Source: Sinorhizobium kostiense (lineage in GTDB: Bacteria > Pseudomonadota > Alphaproteobacteria > Rhizobiales > Rhizobiaceae). Taken from it: a stretch of 64,000 bases of DNA. Position 1 is the stretch's first letter. Each line of letters begins with the position of its first letter. Location: assembly GCF_017874595.1 (NCBI RefSeq), contig NZ_JAGILA010000006.1:345748-409747 (forward strand), written 5' to 3'. Of this stretch, positions 45,276 to 54,193 are shown in pieces. The position numbers and the translations under genes are program-made. Under the pieces are notes generated by a model, which made no database searches, was not told the origin of the DNA, and saw nothing but the letters and a program-made list of their open reading frames with translations.

Positions 45276-45754
45276 CAGCGTTCTCCATAGGATTCGAAAA
45301 GGCCGAGCCCGGCGGAATCTCCTGGCGGACCCGTCCTGGACCATTGGGTCGACTGCAACCGAGTTGCGCTTTTGGATTGCGCGGTTGCGGCCGAGTAATA
45401 GATTTCCTCCGCCGTCGCGATATCGGGCGCCGGAATGATCGTGCGCAGCGTCCAGTCCCGCGCCGAAAGGTGCCGTGCGATGAAAAGCGGGCCTTCGAGC
45501 GAAACCAGGAGGCTGAGCGCAAGATGCATGATCAGCGCAGCGACGAAGCCGCCGGGAAGCTGCAAGAGCAGGATTAACAGGATTTGCAGAATAGCAACTC
45601 CGATTCCGAGGAGCCATGTCTGCTTGGCCATCAGCCAGAGCGCGGGAAAGAAGAAGGCGGTCCAGGAGAAACCGTCCGCAACGAACCGCGCCCCTTCATC
45701 GTCGGCCGCGGCGCCCGGCGGGGTCATGATCAGGTAGGAGGCCATGGTCTTCAA
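45275..45754 (-). CDS. DUF2628 domain-containing membrane protein inside the his operon
   Basis: Protein of 159 residues and unknown function. A short N-terminal segment ([10 protein letters not shown]) is followed by [17 protein letters not shown], then two strongly hydrophobic helices (about residues 48-90). The tail is soluble and ends with low-complexity residues. DUF2628 matches by this pattern. It sits between hisB and hisH, its stop sharing bases with the hisH start, so it must be co-expressed with histidine enzymes. No direct role in the pathway is known. ATG 45754 or 45745 are both possible starts. Confidence 0.82.
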   Translation of the reverse strand: MKTMASYLIMTPPGAAADDEGARFVADGFSWTAFFFPALWLMAKQTWLLGIGVAILQILLILLLQLPGGFVAALIMHLALSLLVSLEGPLFIARHLSARDWTLRTIIPAPDIATAEEIYYSAATAQSKSATRLQSTQWSRTGPPGDSAGLGLFESYGER

Positions 45755-45771
45755 GCCAGATCTGGATCGGC

Positions 45772-46380
45772 TCAGGCAAGCGTCCCCTTGGTCGAGGGAA
45801 CGCGTCCAGCCTGGCGCGGATCGATTTCGGTTGCGGTGCGAAGCACCCGGGCGACGGATTTGAAGCAGGTCTCGGCGATGTGGTGATTGTTGGCGCCATA
45901 GATGTTCTGCACATGCAGGGTGATGCCGGCATGCTGGGCGAAGGCCTGGAAGAACTCGCGCACGAGTTCGGTATCGAAGGTGCCGATCTTCGGCGACGTG
46001 AAGGTCACGTTCCAGACGAGAAAGGGCCGGCCCGAGACATCGACGGCGGCGCGCGTCATCGTTTCGTCCATGGCGAGGTCGATCGAGGCATAACGGGTGA
46101 TGCCGCGACGGTCGCCGAGCGCCCTGGCAAGCGCCTGGCCGATCGCAATGCCGGTGTCCTCGACCGTATGATGATCGTCGACATGCAGGTCGCCCGCGGT
46201 GTTGATCTCCAGGTCGATCAGGGAATGGCGGGAGAGCTGCTCCAGCATATGATCGAAGAAGCCCACCCCGGTCGAGATTTTCGACACGCCGGTCCCGTCG
46301 ATGTTGACCGAAACGGAAACGTCCGTTTCATTCGTCTTACGCGACACTTGGCTGGTGCGGCTGGGCATCACCTCTGCCAT
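45772..46380 (-). CDS. hisB: Imidazoleglycerol-phosphate dehydratase
   Basis: Sixth step of histidine synthesis, 202 residues, manganese-dependent. The metal ligands are in [13 protein letters not shown] and [15 protein letters not shown], and in the second repeat [14 protein letters not shown] and GANNHHIAE. It is the monofunctional form, without the phosphatase domain found in E. coli. ATG 46380 follows GGAGAG; the longer frame to 46479 is unsupported. First gene of the operon, followed after 17 bases by the DUF2628 gene. Confidence 0.97.
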   Translation of the reverse strand: MAEVMPSRTSQVSRKTNETDVSVSVNIDGTGVSKISTGVGFFDHMLEQLSRHSLIDLEINTAGDLHVDDHHTVEDTGIAIGQALARALGDRRGITRYASIDLAMDETMTRAAVDVSGRPFLVWNVTFTSPKIGTFDTELVREFFQAFAQHAGITLHVQNIYGANNHHIAETCFKSVARVLRTATEIDPRQAGRVPSTKGTLA

Positions 46381-46697
46381 CAAGCTCTCCTGTATGCGCT
46401 GGGCGCCGCAATTTGCCAAAGGCGCCAGGACGGTATCAAGAACTCCGGAGGAATAGGGGGTGCCGGGCGCTCGCCGCATATTCCGTCCTGAAGTAGAGCC
46501 GCTGCATATCAGGCGGGGCGCGAAATATCCAGAACGGCAACAGAAATTCCATCTTTCCCGACCGGCGGCGCAGCCGCGATCGACGATGGGTGAAGCGGCA
46601 TATTTGCAATCGCGCCGAGCCGACTTACATAGGCGTCAAGCAGCAAGGCTCGTTCGAGCCGCAACGCCCCGCATCCACGGGGCCGACGGGTATTTTC
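46381..46697. promoter_or_regulatory. Divergent control region of hisB and hslV
   Basis: On the plus strand TTGCAA (46604-46609), 16 bases, TACATA (46626-46631) is a plausible hslV promoter with a leader of about 60 bases. No good RpoH-type promoter was found although hslVU is a heat-shock operon in many bacteria. No histidine leader peptide or gene is seen. Confidence 0.35.
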
Positions 46698-47255
46698 ATG
46701 AGCGAACACAATCCATACGGAACCATGCATGCGACCACAATCATCACCGTGCGCAAAGGCGGCAAGGTGGTGATGGCCGGCGACGGCCAAGTGAGCCTCG
46801 GTCAGACGATCATGAAGGGCAATGCCCGCAAGGTCAGGCGCCTGTCGAAGGGCGACGTGATTGCCGGTTTCGCCGGTGCGACGGCGGACGCCTTCACGCT
46901 TCTGGAACGGCTCGAGGCGAAGCTCGAGCAATATCCCGACCAGTTGATGCGTGCGGCCGTTGAACTCGCCAAGGATTGGCGCACCAACAAATATCTGCGC
47001 GATCTCGAGGCGATGATGCTGGTTGCCGACAGGACCGTGACCCTGGCGATCACCGGCAATGGCGACGTGCTCGAACCGGAGCACGGGACGATCGCCATCG
47101 GCTCGGGCGGGAATTTCGCGCTCGCAGCGGCACGGGCGCTGATGGACAGCGATAAATCGGCGGAAGAGGTCGCCCGACGGGCGCTTCAGATCGCCGGCGA
47201 CATCTGCGTCTACACCAACCACAGCATCGTCGTGGAGACGCTGGATGCCGACTGA
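46698..47255 (+). CDS. hslV: ATP-dependent protease subunit HslV (peptidase)
   Basis: Proteasome-like peptidase that forms a double ring capped by the HslU ATPase. 185 residues. The catalytic N-terminal Thr lies in [12 protein letters not shown] after removal of the leader ([12 protein letters not shown]), followed by [13 protein letters not shown] and [17 protein letters not shown] 46698 gives the usual alphaproteobacterial N-terminus; a longer frame to 46590 is not supported. It overlaps an acetyltransferase gene by 11 bases, which separates it from hslU. Confidence 0.96.
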   Translation: MSEHNPYGTMHATTIITVRKGGKVVMAGDGQVSLGQTIMKGNARKVRRLSKGDVIAGFAGATADAFTLLERLEAKLEQYPDQLMRAAVELAKDWRTNKYLRDLEAMMLVADRTVTLAITGNGDVLEPEHGTIAIGSGGNFALAAARALMDSDKSAEEVARRALQIAGDICVYTNHSIVVETLDAD

Positions 47256-47763
47256 CGGGGCAAAGGTCAGCTTCGAGCGGGTGGCCGACCGCCACCTGCC
47301 GATGCTCCTTGCCTGGCTATCGGAGCCGCATGTCCGACAATGGTGGGGCGACCCGGAGGTGGAACTGGGATTGATCCGCGACGGTTGTGAGAGTGGTGAG
47401 GTCGACGGCTTTGTCTTTCACGTCGCCGATGAGCCGGTTGGCTACATCCAGTCGTGGATCCCATCGCACTATGACGAGGAGCCCTGGGCGAAGGATCTCT
47501 CCGCCGATACGCCGGGCGTCGATATTTTCGTAGGCCGGCCGGAGTTGACCGGCAAGGGCATTGCCACGCTCGCGCTTCGAGCCTTTGCCGCGAGGCTGTT
47601 CGAGAAAGGTGCCCGGCGCATCGTCATCGATCCCGATGCCGGCAACCGCCGCGCGGTCAGAGCCTATGCGAAGGCCGGTTTTGTACCCTTCGGCGAATGG
47701 ATAGGCGAGTCCGGTCGCACCCTGCTGATGGAATTGACGCGGACTGAGTTTGAGAGGAATTGA
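47245..47763 (+). CDS. GNAT-family N-acetyltransferase (AAC(6')-like) between hslV and hslU
   Basis: Acetyl-CoA-dependent acetyltransferase of 172 residues. The acetyl-CoA loop is [18 protein letters not shown] near residue 95, followed by [20 protein letters not shown]. It resembles the aminoglycoside 6'-N-acetyltransferase subgroup, but a drug-resistance role is not implied. Its start lies inside hslV and its TGA overlaps the hslU ATG, so it is translationally coupled to both protease genes. The substrate is unknown. Confidence 0.88.
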   Translation: MPTDGAKVSFERVADRHLPMLLAWLSEPHVRQWWGDPEVELGLIRDGCESGEVDGFVFHVADEPVGYIQSWIPSHYDEEPWAKDLSADTPGVDIFVGRPELTGKGIATLALRAFAARLFEKGARRIVIDPDAGNRRAVRAYAKAGFVPFGEWIGESGRTLLMELTRTEFERN

Positions 47764-49070
47764 TGAGCAACTTTTCACCCAGAGAAATCGTATCGGAGCT
47801 CGATCGCTTCATCATCGGCCAGAAGGACGCGAAGCGGGCAGTTGCGATCGCGTTGCGCAACCGCTGGCGCCGTCAGCAGCTCAGCGACGAGCTGCGCGAC
47901 GAGGTCATGCCGAAGAACATTCTGATGATCGGCCCGACCGGTGTCGGCAAAACGGAGATTTCCCGCCGTCTCGCCAAGCTTGCCGGCGCCCCCTTCATCA
48001 AGGTGGAGGCGACCAAATTCACCGAAGTCGGCTATGTCGGCCGTGATGTCGAGCAGATCGTGCGCGATCTCGTCGAAGTCGGCATAGCGCTCGTGCGCGA
48101 GAAGAAGCGCGCCGAGGTGAAGGCCAAGGCGCACCAAAACGCCGAGGAGCGCGTTCTCGATGCGCTGGTCGGCACGACGGCATCGCCGGCGACGCGTGAC
48201 TCCTTCCGCAAGAAGCTCCGCGCCAACGAACTCGATGACAAGGAGATCGAGATCGACATTGCCGACAGCGGCATGCCTGGCGGTGCATTCGAGATTCCCG
48301 GCATGCCGGGCGCCAATATCGGCGTCTTGAACCTCTCCGAAATGTTCGGCAAGGCGCTTGGCGGCAGGACCAGGAAGGTCAAGACGACGGTCAAGGATTC
48401 CTACGAGCTCCTGGTCACCGACGAATCAGATAAGCTGCTCGACAACGAGCAGATCCAGCGCGAGGCGGTCGCCGCGGCGGAAAACGACGGCATCGTCTTC
48501 CTCGACGAGATCGACAAGATCGCCGCGCGGGACGGCGGTCTCGGCGCCGGCGTATCGCGCGAAGGCGTCCAGCGGGATCTGTTGCCGCTGGTCGAGGGCA
48601 CGACGGTTGCGACGAAATACGGGCCTGTGAAGACGGACCACGTTCTGTTCATCGCCTCGGGCGCGTTCCATGTTTCCAAGCCGTCGGACCTTCTGCCGGA
48701 GCTCCAGGGCCGTCTGCCGATCCGGGTGGAGCTGCGCGCCCTGACCAAGGAGGACTTCCGCCGGATTCTGACCGAAACCGAGGCAAGCCTTATCCGCCAG
48801 TACAAGGCGCTGCTCGAGACCGAGGGCTTCTCGCTCGATTTCACCGAAGATGCGATCGATGCGCTTGCCGAGGTTGCCGTCCAGCTCAACGCGAATGTGG
48901 AGAACATCGGCGCGCGGCGCCTGCAGACGGTGATGGAGCGCGTCCTGGACGATATCTCCTTCAACGCGCCGGATCGAGGCGGCCAGGCGATGATGATCGA
49001 CGCGGAATATGTCCGCAAGCACGTGGGCGACCTTGCCGCCAACACGGATCTGTCGCGCTACATCCTGTGA
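47763..49070 (+). CDS. hslU: ATP-dependent protease ATPase subunit HslU
   Basis: AAA+ unfoldase that feeds proteins to HslV. 435 residues. Walker A is [13 protein letters not shown] near residue 60, Walker B is [13 protein letters not shown], and the family-specific inserted I-domain lies between them (about 110-240). The pore-loop GYVGRDV is present, and the C-terminal tail ends DLSRYIL, the motif that docks into HslV. ATG 47763 is used. A strong terminator follows within 75 bases. Confidence 0.97.
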   Translation: MSNFSPREIVSELDRFIIGQKDAKRAVAIALRNRWRRQQLSDELRDEVMPKNILMIGPTGVGKTEISRRLAKLAGAPFIKVEATKFTEVGYVGRDVEQIVRDLVEVGIALVREKKRAEVKAKAHQNAEERVLDALVGTTASPATRDSFRKKLRANELDDKEIEIDIADSGMPGGAFEIPGMPGANIGVLNLSEMFGKALGGRTRKVKTTVKDSYELLVTDESDKLLDNEQIQREAVAAAENDGIVFLDEIDKIAARDGGLGAGVSREGVQRDLLPLVEGTTVATKYGPVKTDHVLFIASGAFHVSKPSDLLPELQGRLPIRVELRALTKEDFRRILTETEASLIRQYKALLETEGFSLDFTEDAIDALAEVAVQLNANVENIGARRLQTVMERVLDDISFNAPDRGGQAMMIDAEYVRKHVGDLAANTDLSRYIL

Positions 49071-49118
49071 CTTTTGTGCCCGGTCCCCGGGAAAAGCCCA
49101 CCTGTCACGGTATTCCTG

Positions 49119-49153
49119 GGGCGCCTGTCACTCGACAGGCGCCCTCGTTTTTT
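49119..49153 (+). terminator. Rho-independent terminator of hslU
   Basis: GGGCGCCTGTC (49119-49129) and GACAGGCGCCC (49134-49144) form an 11-bp stem followed by TCG and six T (49148-49153). Confidence 0.9.
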
Positions 49154-49276
49154 CTAGAGCGGTGTCGATCAACCGATATGCGGCATGATTCCGACATGAT
49201 TCTGCCTTACGGGCCCGCGCCGATCGGACCTGGCCTGGTCAGTTTCATGGAAAGCAGTCCCACAGGAAGACAGAAC

Positions 49277-50227
49277 GTGCGTCTCACCGCTTGCCTCCTC
49301 GTCATCGCCACGCTTTGCCTCGCCGCCGCTGGACCCGCCGCGGCCGAGATCCTCACGGTGCCGGAAGGCAACCGCCATGCCGAGCAGCCGCATGTTCCCG
49401 GTGCCTCCGTGCGCCGTACCAAGGCCGGCCGGACCTCCTTCGATGCGAAATACGAGAAGGTGCGCGATCTTCTAGCCTCCGACCGCAACCTCGTCGCAAA
49501 GATCAAACAGACTGCAGCCGCCTATGGCATCGCCCCCATTCACATGATCGGCGCCATCGCCGGCGAGCACACATACAATGTCGACGCCTATGACCGCCTG
49601 CAGGCCTATTACGTCAAGGCGGCCGCCTATGCCGGCAACAGCTTCCGCTTCGGTTACGAGGGGGAATCCATCGCAGAATTCGTCGAACGGCCGCAGTTTT
49701 CCGCCTGCGCCGGCGAGGCAACGTCGTACGCGCTTTGGAGCTGTCGAGAGCGTGTATGGGAGAGCGAGTTCCGAGGCCGGTTGGTCGGCGGAAAGGCCTT
49801 CCCCGACAATCGACTCAGCGCCGTGTTTTTCCAGCCCTTCTTCGCGGGCCAGACATTCGGCCTCGGCCAGATCAATCCGCTGACCGCCCTCAAGCTGACG
49901 GACATGGTTTCACGCGTATCCGGCTACGGCCGACTCGACGAGAGCAATGCGGCCAACGTCTACGCGGCGATCATGGAACCAGACGTGTCGCTCGCCTACA
50001 TGGCCGCCTCGATCCGGCATTCGATCGACGCCTACCGCTCGATCGCGGGCATGGACATCTCCAAAAATCCCGGAATAACGGCGACGCTCTACAATGTCGG
50101 CAATCCGGACCAGCGCGCAGCCGCGCTCGCCGCCAGGAATTCGGGCGACGAGGTCCATTGGCCTGAGGAAAACTATTACGGCTGGCTCGTCAACGAGAAG
50201 CGCGCCGAACTGGACGCTTTGCTCTGA
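49277..50227 (+). CDS. DUF1402 family protein, exported
   Basis: Protein of 316 residues and unknown function. A clear signal peptide (MRLTACLLVIATLCLAAAGPAAAE) points to the periplasm. The mature part has the QTFGLGQINPLTALKL and GITATLYNVGNP segments, which resemble the substrate-groove motifs of lytic transglycosylases, and GAIAGEHTYN could hold a catalytic Glu; that parallel is my inference. GTG 49277 is chosen over ATG 49067 or 49247 because AGGAAG lies eight bases upstream and the signal peptide starts there. It is preceded by the hslU terminator and so has its own promoter. Confidence 0.8.
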   Translation: MRLTACLLVIATLCLAAAGPAAAEILTVPEGNRHAEQPHVPGASVRRTKAGRTSFDAKYEKVRDLLASDRNLVAKIKQTAAAYGIAPIHMIGAIAGEHTYNVDAYDRLQAYYVKAAAYAGNSFRFGYEGESIAEFVERPQFSACAGEATSYALWSCRERVWESEFRGRLVGGKAFPDNRLSAVFFQPFFAGQTFGLGQINPLTALKLTDMVSRVSGYGRLDESNAANVYAAIMEPDVSLAYMAASIRHSIDAYRSIAGMDISKNPGITATLYNVGNPDQRAAALAARNSGDEVHWPEENYYGWLVNEKRAELDALL

Positions 50228-50336
50228 AATGGGCGCGCCGCGACCGGCGCAAATAAAAGTGCTTCACGTGAAACCCGCCCTTGATTGCGCCGGCGAAAGC
50301 TGAGACGCTTGAGCATTAAGCACAGGCACCTCAATC

Positions 50337-51737
50337 ATGGACACGCGACCGGAGCCGTTCGAGCCGCCCGCGCCGGTGCCGCGAACCGGCATTCCTTCGC
50401 GGCTGCAGATCATCCGTACCGTACTTCGCAATCCGCTCGAACTCTGGGGCGAACCCTCCTACACGCTGCCCTGGATCGAGACGAAATTCATCAATCAGCG
50501 CACGCTGATCGTCAACGACCCCGGTCTCATCCGGTACATTCTCGTCGAGAACGCCGCCAACTATGAAATGTCGGACGTTAGGCGGTTGATCCTTCGTCCG
50601 ATCCTGCGCGACGGACTGTTGACGGCGGAAGGGGAGGTCTGGAAGCGCTCGCGCAAGGCCATGGCGCCGGTCTTCACGCCGCGCCACGCCAAGGGCTTTG
50701 CCGGCCAGATGCTGCGCGTCTCGGAATCTTTCGCCGAACGCTACGAGCCGGCGGCGTCGGAGCCCCTCGTCGCCAATATCGCCGTCGACATGACGGAGCT
50801 TACCTTCGAAATCCTAGCCGAGACGCTCTTCTCCGGAGAGATCGCCGTCGAGAAGGAAGGATTCGCCGCCAATGTCGAGGAGTTGCTGCAGCGGATGGGT
50901 CGGGTCGATCCGATGGATCTTCTCGTCGCGCCGAAATGGGTACCGCGGCTGACCCGGATCGGCGGTCAGAAGGTGCTCGACCGCTTCCGCGGTGTCGTCT
51001 CCGAGACAATGGCGCAACGCCGATCGCGGATGGCGAACGACCCCGGCAATGTTCCGAACGACTTCCTGACGCTCTTGCTGCAGCTCGAAGGACCGGAAGG
51101 GCTTTCGACCTTGGAGATCGAGGACAATATTCTGACCTTCATCGGCGCCGGCCATGAGACGACGGCGCGCGCACTCGCCTGGTGCCTCTATTGCGTCGCC
51201 AATACGCCTGCCTATCGCGAGGTGATGGAGCAGGAAATCGCTGCGGTTCTTGCAAGCGGCGCCGATCCCGTGGATTGGCTCGGTCGCATGCCACATGTGC
51301 TTGCCGCTTTCGAGGAGGCGCTGAGGCTCTACCCGCCGGCGCCCTCCATCAATCGCGCGGCGATCGAGGAAGATCAATGGATCTCGCCCGAGGGGGAGCG
51401 GGTGGCGATCCGCAAGGGTATATCGGTGCTGATAATGCCGTGGACCTTGCACCGACATCAGCTCTATTGGCAAAAACCGCGCGCCTTCATGCCCGAGCGC
51501 TTCCTTCCCGAGAACCGAGAGAAGATCAATCGTTTCCAATACCTGCCCTTCGGAGCCGGCCCGCGCGTCTGTATCGGCGCGACTTTCGCGCTGCAGGAGG
51601 CGATCATCGCGCTCGCCGTACTCATGCACCGCTTCCGCTTCGATCCGACCGAGGCGACGCATCCCTGGCCGGTGCAGAGGCTGACGACCCAGCCGAGGGG
51701 CGGACTGCCGATGCAGGTATCGCTGCGGCCGCGGTGA
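50337..51737 (+). CDS. Cytochrome P450
   Basis: Haem-thiolate monooxygenase of 466 residues. The haem-binding Cys is in PFGAGPRVCIGATFA near residue 405, the oxygen-binding I-helix motif is GAGHETTARAL near 270, and the K-helix ExxR is FEEALRLYPP. There is no signal peptide or membrane anchor, as expected of a soluble bacterial P450. No ferredoxin or reductase gene is adjacent, so its electron donor is encoded elsewhere. It resembles the group that includes fatty-acid hydroxylases (CYP4/CYP102-like I and K helices), but the substrate is not known. The gene stands alone between DUF1402 and a HyuA-type gene. Confidence 0.93.
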   Translation: MDTRPEPFEPPAPVPRTGIPSRLQIIRTVLRNPLELWGEPSYTLPWIETKFINQRTLIVNDPGLIRYILVENAANYEMSDVRRLILRPILRDGLLTAEGEVWKRSRKAMAPVFTPRHAKGFAGQMLRVSESFAERYEPAASEPLVANIAVDMTELTFEILAETLFSGEIAVEKEGFAANVEELLQRMGRVDPMDLLVAPKWVPRLTRIGGQKVLDRFRGVVSETMAQRRSRMANDPGNVPNDFLTLLLQLEGPEGLSTLEIEDNILTFIGAGHETTARALAWCLYCVANTPAYREVMEQEIAAVLASGADPVDWLGRMPHVLAAFEEALRLYPPAPSINRAAIEEDQWISPEGERVAIRKGISVLIMPWTLHRHQLYWQKPRAFMPERFLPENREKINRFQYLPFGAGPRVCIGATFALQEAIIALAVLMHRFRFDPTEATHPWPVQRLTTQPRGGLPMQVSLRPR

Positions 51738-51857
51738 TCCGCGGCTGCGACGGTGAATGTCTCTCCGGGCAATGGCCAATCTCGGAAATTTGTCCTATCA
51801 CCGGCACGATCCTCACATTCGGACTGGCCTCGTCTCTCTCCCAGGATTCAGCAGAAA

Positions 51858-53861
51858 TTGACCGCGCATCTTCTTCTCGGCATCGATACCGGCGGCACCT
51901 ATACGGACGCCGTCCTCTTCAGTGAAGCAACCGGCGTCGTCGCCAAGGCCAAGGCGCTGACGACGCGGCACGATCTTGCCGAGGGTATTTCGGGTGCCGT
52001 CGAGGCCGTCCTCGAAAGGGCGAAGGTTCCGGTTTCGGCCATCAGCCTCGTCTCGCTTTCGACGACCCTTGCCACAAACGCGCTCGTCGAGGGGCAGGGC
52101 GGCCGCGCCGGACTGGTGATGATCGGCTTCGGGCCCGAGGACCTGAAACGCGATGGTCTCGAGGAAGCGCTCGGAAGCGACCCGGTCCTCTTTCTTCCGG
52201 GTGGTCACAACGTCCATGGCGGCGAAACGCCGCTCGACATGAGTGCGCTCGAAAGTTCGCTTCCCACGCTCCGCCAGCAGGTGTCGTCATTTGCCATTGC
52301 GGGCTATTTCGCCGTTCGCAATCCGGACCACGAAAAGCGCGTGCGCGAGCGTATCCGTGAGGTCTCCCACCTCCCGGTCACCTGCAGCCACGAACTTTCC
52401 TCCAAGCTCGGTGGTCCGCGCCGGGCGCTGACGACGCTTCTCAATGCGCGGCTCGTCTCGATGATCGACCGGCTGATCGGTTCCTGCGAGGATCTCCTGA
52501 AGGCCCGCGGCATCGACGTGCCGATGATGGTGGTTCGTGGCGACGGCGCTCTGATTTCCGCGGCCGAAGCGCGGTTGCGACCGATCGAGACGATCCTCTC
52601 CGGACCGGCGGCGAGCCTGGTCGGCGCCAAGCACCTGACCGGACTGGAAAGCGCCGTCGTTTCCGACATCGGCGGCACGACCACGGATGTCGCCGTGCTC
52701 GAGGGCGGCCGCCCTCGGCTCGATGCCGAAGGGGCGGTCGTCGGAGGGTTCCGTACCATGGTCGAGGCGGTCGCGATGCGGACCTACGGCCTCGGCGGCG
52801 ACTCCGAGGTCAAGATCAACGACCGCGGCCTCAAGGCGAAGCTGGAGCTCGGTCCTCGCCGTCTGCTGCCCCTGAGTCTGGCCGCCCATCTGCACGGCGA
52901 CGCGGTGGTGTCGGTGCTCGAGAAGCAATTGCGGGCGACCCATGCCGGCCGTCATGACGGCCGTTTCGCCGTGCGCACGGGGCTGCCGGATCATCTGGCG
53001 AGCGGGCTGCAGCCGCAGGAGCAAGGGCTTTACGATCGGATCGGCATGGTCCCGCTGGCGCTTGCGGACCTCCTCGTCAGCACGCCGCAGCGCGCGACAC
53101 TCGACCGGCTGGTGGCCCGCGGCCTCGTTCATATTGCAGGGCTGACGCCCTCCGACGCCATGCATGTGCTCGGTCGGCAGGCGCAGTGGAATGCCAAAGC
53201 GGCACAGCTTGGCCTCGAGATCGCCGCCCGCTGCAAGGACGGTTCGGGCCAGCCGATCGCGACGTCTGCCAAGGTGCTCGCTGGAATGATCGTCGACCGG
53301 CTGACGCGGCAATCCTCGGAAGTGATCTTGCAAGCCTGCCTCCACGAGGACGGCGCCGGCGCGATCGATCCCGCCGCCTCGCTTGCCGTCGATCGGGCGC
53401 TCAGGCGCGAGCCCGGTATCGTCCGGTTCTCGCTGGGCCTCGACCGGCCGCTCGTCGGTCTGGGCGCCTCGGCGCCAGTCTATTATCCGGCGATTGCGGA
53501 TATGCTCGGCACCAGGTCGGCGATCCCGGACGAGGCAGATGTAGCCAATGCGGTCGGCGCCGTCGTCGGGCAGGTGCGCGCCACGATCACCGTCTTCGTG
53601 ACGACACCGGAGGAGGGCATCTTCGTCGTCAACGGCGCAGGCGCCAGCGAGCGCTTCCTCGATCAGGAAGAGGCTTTCGGTGTCGCCCGCCGCCGTGCCG
53701 AGGCCATCGCGCTGGAGACGGCGCGTGCGAACGGCGCGGAAGAGCCGGCCGCCACCCTGCGCGAAGAGATCGATGCGCCGGAGATCGAGGGCGGACGAAA
53801 GCTCATCGAGGCGCGCTTCATTGCCTCCGCCAGCGGCCGGCCGCGAATCGCGCATTCCTGA
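51858..53861 (+). CDS. Hydantoinase/oxoprolinase family protein (HyuA type), without HyuB partner
   Basis: ATP-dependent amidohydrolase-like protein with an actin-type fold, 667 residues. The N-terminal phosphate-binding loop is [16 protein letters not shown] and a second is [14 protein letters not shown] near residue 270, with [14 protein letters not shown] in between. The family includes N-methylhydantoinase A and acetone carboxylase subunits. No HyuB-type partner, racemase or transporter lies nearby, so the substrate is unknown. The start is uncertain: TTG 51858 places the conserved strand at residue 5, while an in-frame ATG 51753 would add 35 unlikely residues. Confidence 0.85.
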   Translation: MTAHLLLGIDTGGTYTDAVLFSEATGVVAKAKALTTRHDLAEGISGAVEAVLERAKVPVSAISLVSLSTTLATNALVEGQGGRAGLVMIGFGPEDLKRDGLEEALGSDPVLFLPGGHNVHGGETPLDMSALESSLPTLRQQVSSFAIAGYFAVRNPDHEKRVRERIREVSHLPVTCSHELSSKLGGPRRALTTLLNARLVSMIDRLIGSCEDLLKARGIDVPMMVVRGDGALISAAEARLRPIETILSGPAASLVGAKHLTGLESAVVSDIGGTTTDVAVLEGGRPRLDAEGAVVGGFRTMVEAVAMRTYGLGGDSEVKINDRGLKAKLELGPRRLLPLSLAAHLHGDAVVSVLEKQLRATHAGRHDGRFAVRTGLPDHLASGLQPQEQGLYDRIGMVPLALADLLVSTPQRATLDRLVARGLVHIAGLTPSDAMHVLGRQAQWNAKAAQLGLEIAARCKDGSGQPIATSAKVLAGMIVDRLTRQSSEVILQACLHEDGAGAIDPAASLAVDRALRREPGIVRFSLGLDRPLVGLGASAPVYYPAIADMLGTRSAIPDEADVANAVGAVVGQVRATITVFVTTPEEGIFVVNGAGASERFLDQEEAFGVARRRAEAIALETARANGAEEPAATLREEIDAPEIEGGRKLIEARFIASASGRPRIAHS

Positions 53862-54193
53862 TTTTTCCATCCGGGAAACGATTGTTGGAGCGGCATGCGC
53901 TCACAAGCGTTCGCGCCCCGCCCCATTTCCCTTGTATTTGCCGCACCTATGCGACGTCCGCCAATGCCGCGGTGGGCCGTCCAGAATGGTTGCTTAAATT
54001 TTCCTTTTGTCTGAGGTCCCTGCCCCAAAACCGTGGGACACTTTTCGGAACTGCTTTGCACTTTGGCAGCATTGACAGAGGACCGTTTGATGAGAGACTG
54101 CGCCCACTTGGGAGCGGGTGTGCTTGGTCGGTTACCGCATGTATCCTTGTTCCATCCATTGGTTTGAACCTCAGAGATTTCGGGAGTTGCGGC
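53862..54193. promoter_or_regulatory. Upstream region of glcB with degenerate palindromic repeat
   Basis: Bases 54020-54069 form an imperfect palindrome (CTGCCCCAAAACCG ... TTTGGCAG) of a type scattered between genes in Rhizobiales. TTGACA (54072-54077) is a perfect -35 but no strong -10 follows. No gene is apparent in these 332 bases. Confidence 0.4.

Noticed and set aside
46381..46697. RpoH promoter for hslVU
   Set aside because: The only candidate, CCTGAA near 46487, has an 11-base spacer, too short for the consensus.
51753..51857. N-terminal extension of the HyuA-type protein from ATG 51753
   Set aside because: The 35 extra residues are unlike the family and have no ribosome-binding site; the conserved strand starts right after 51858.
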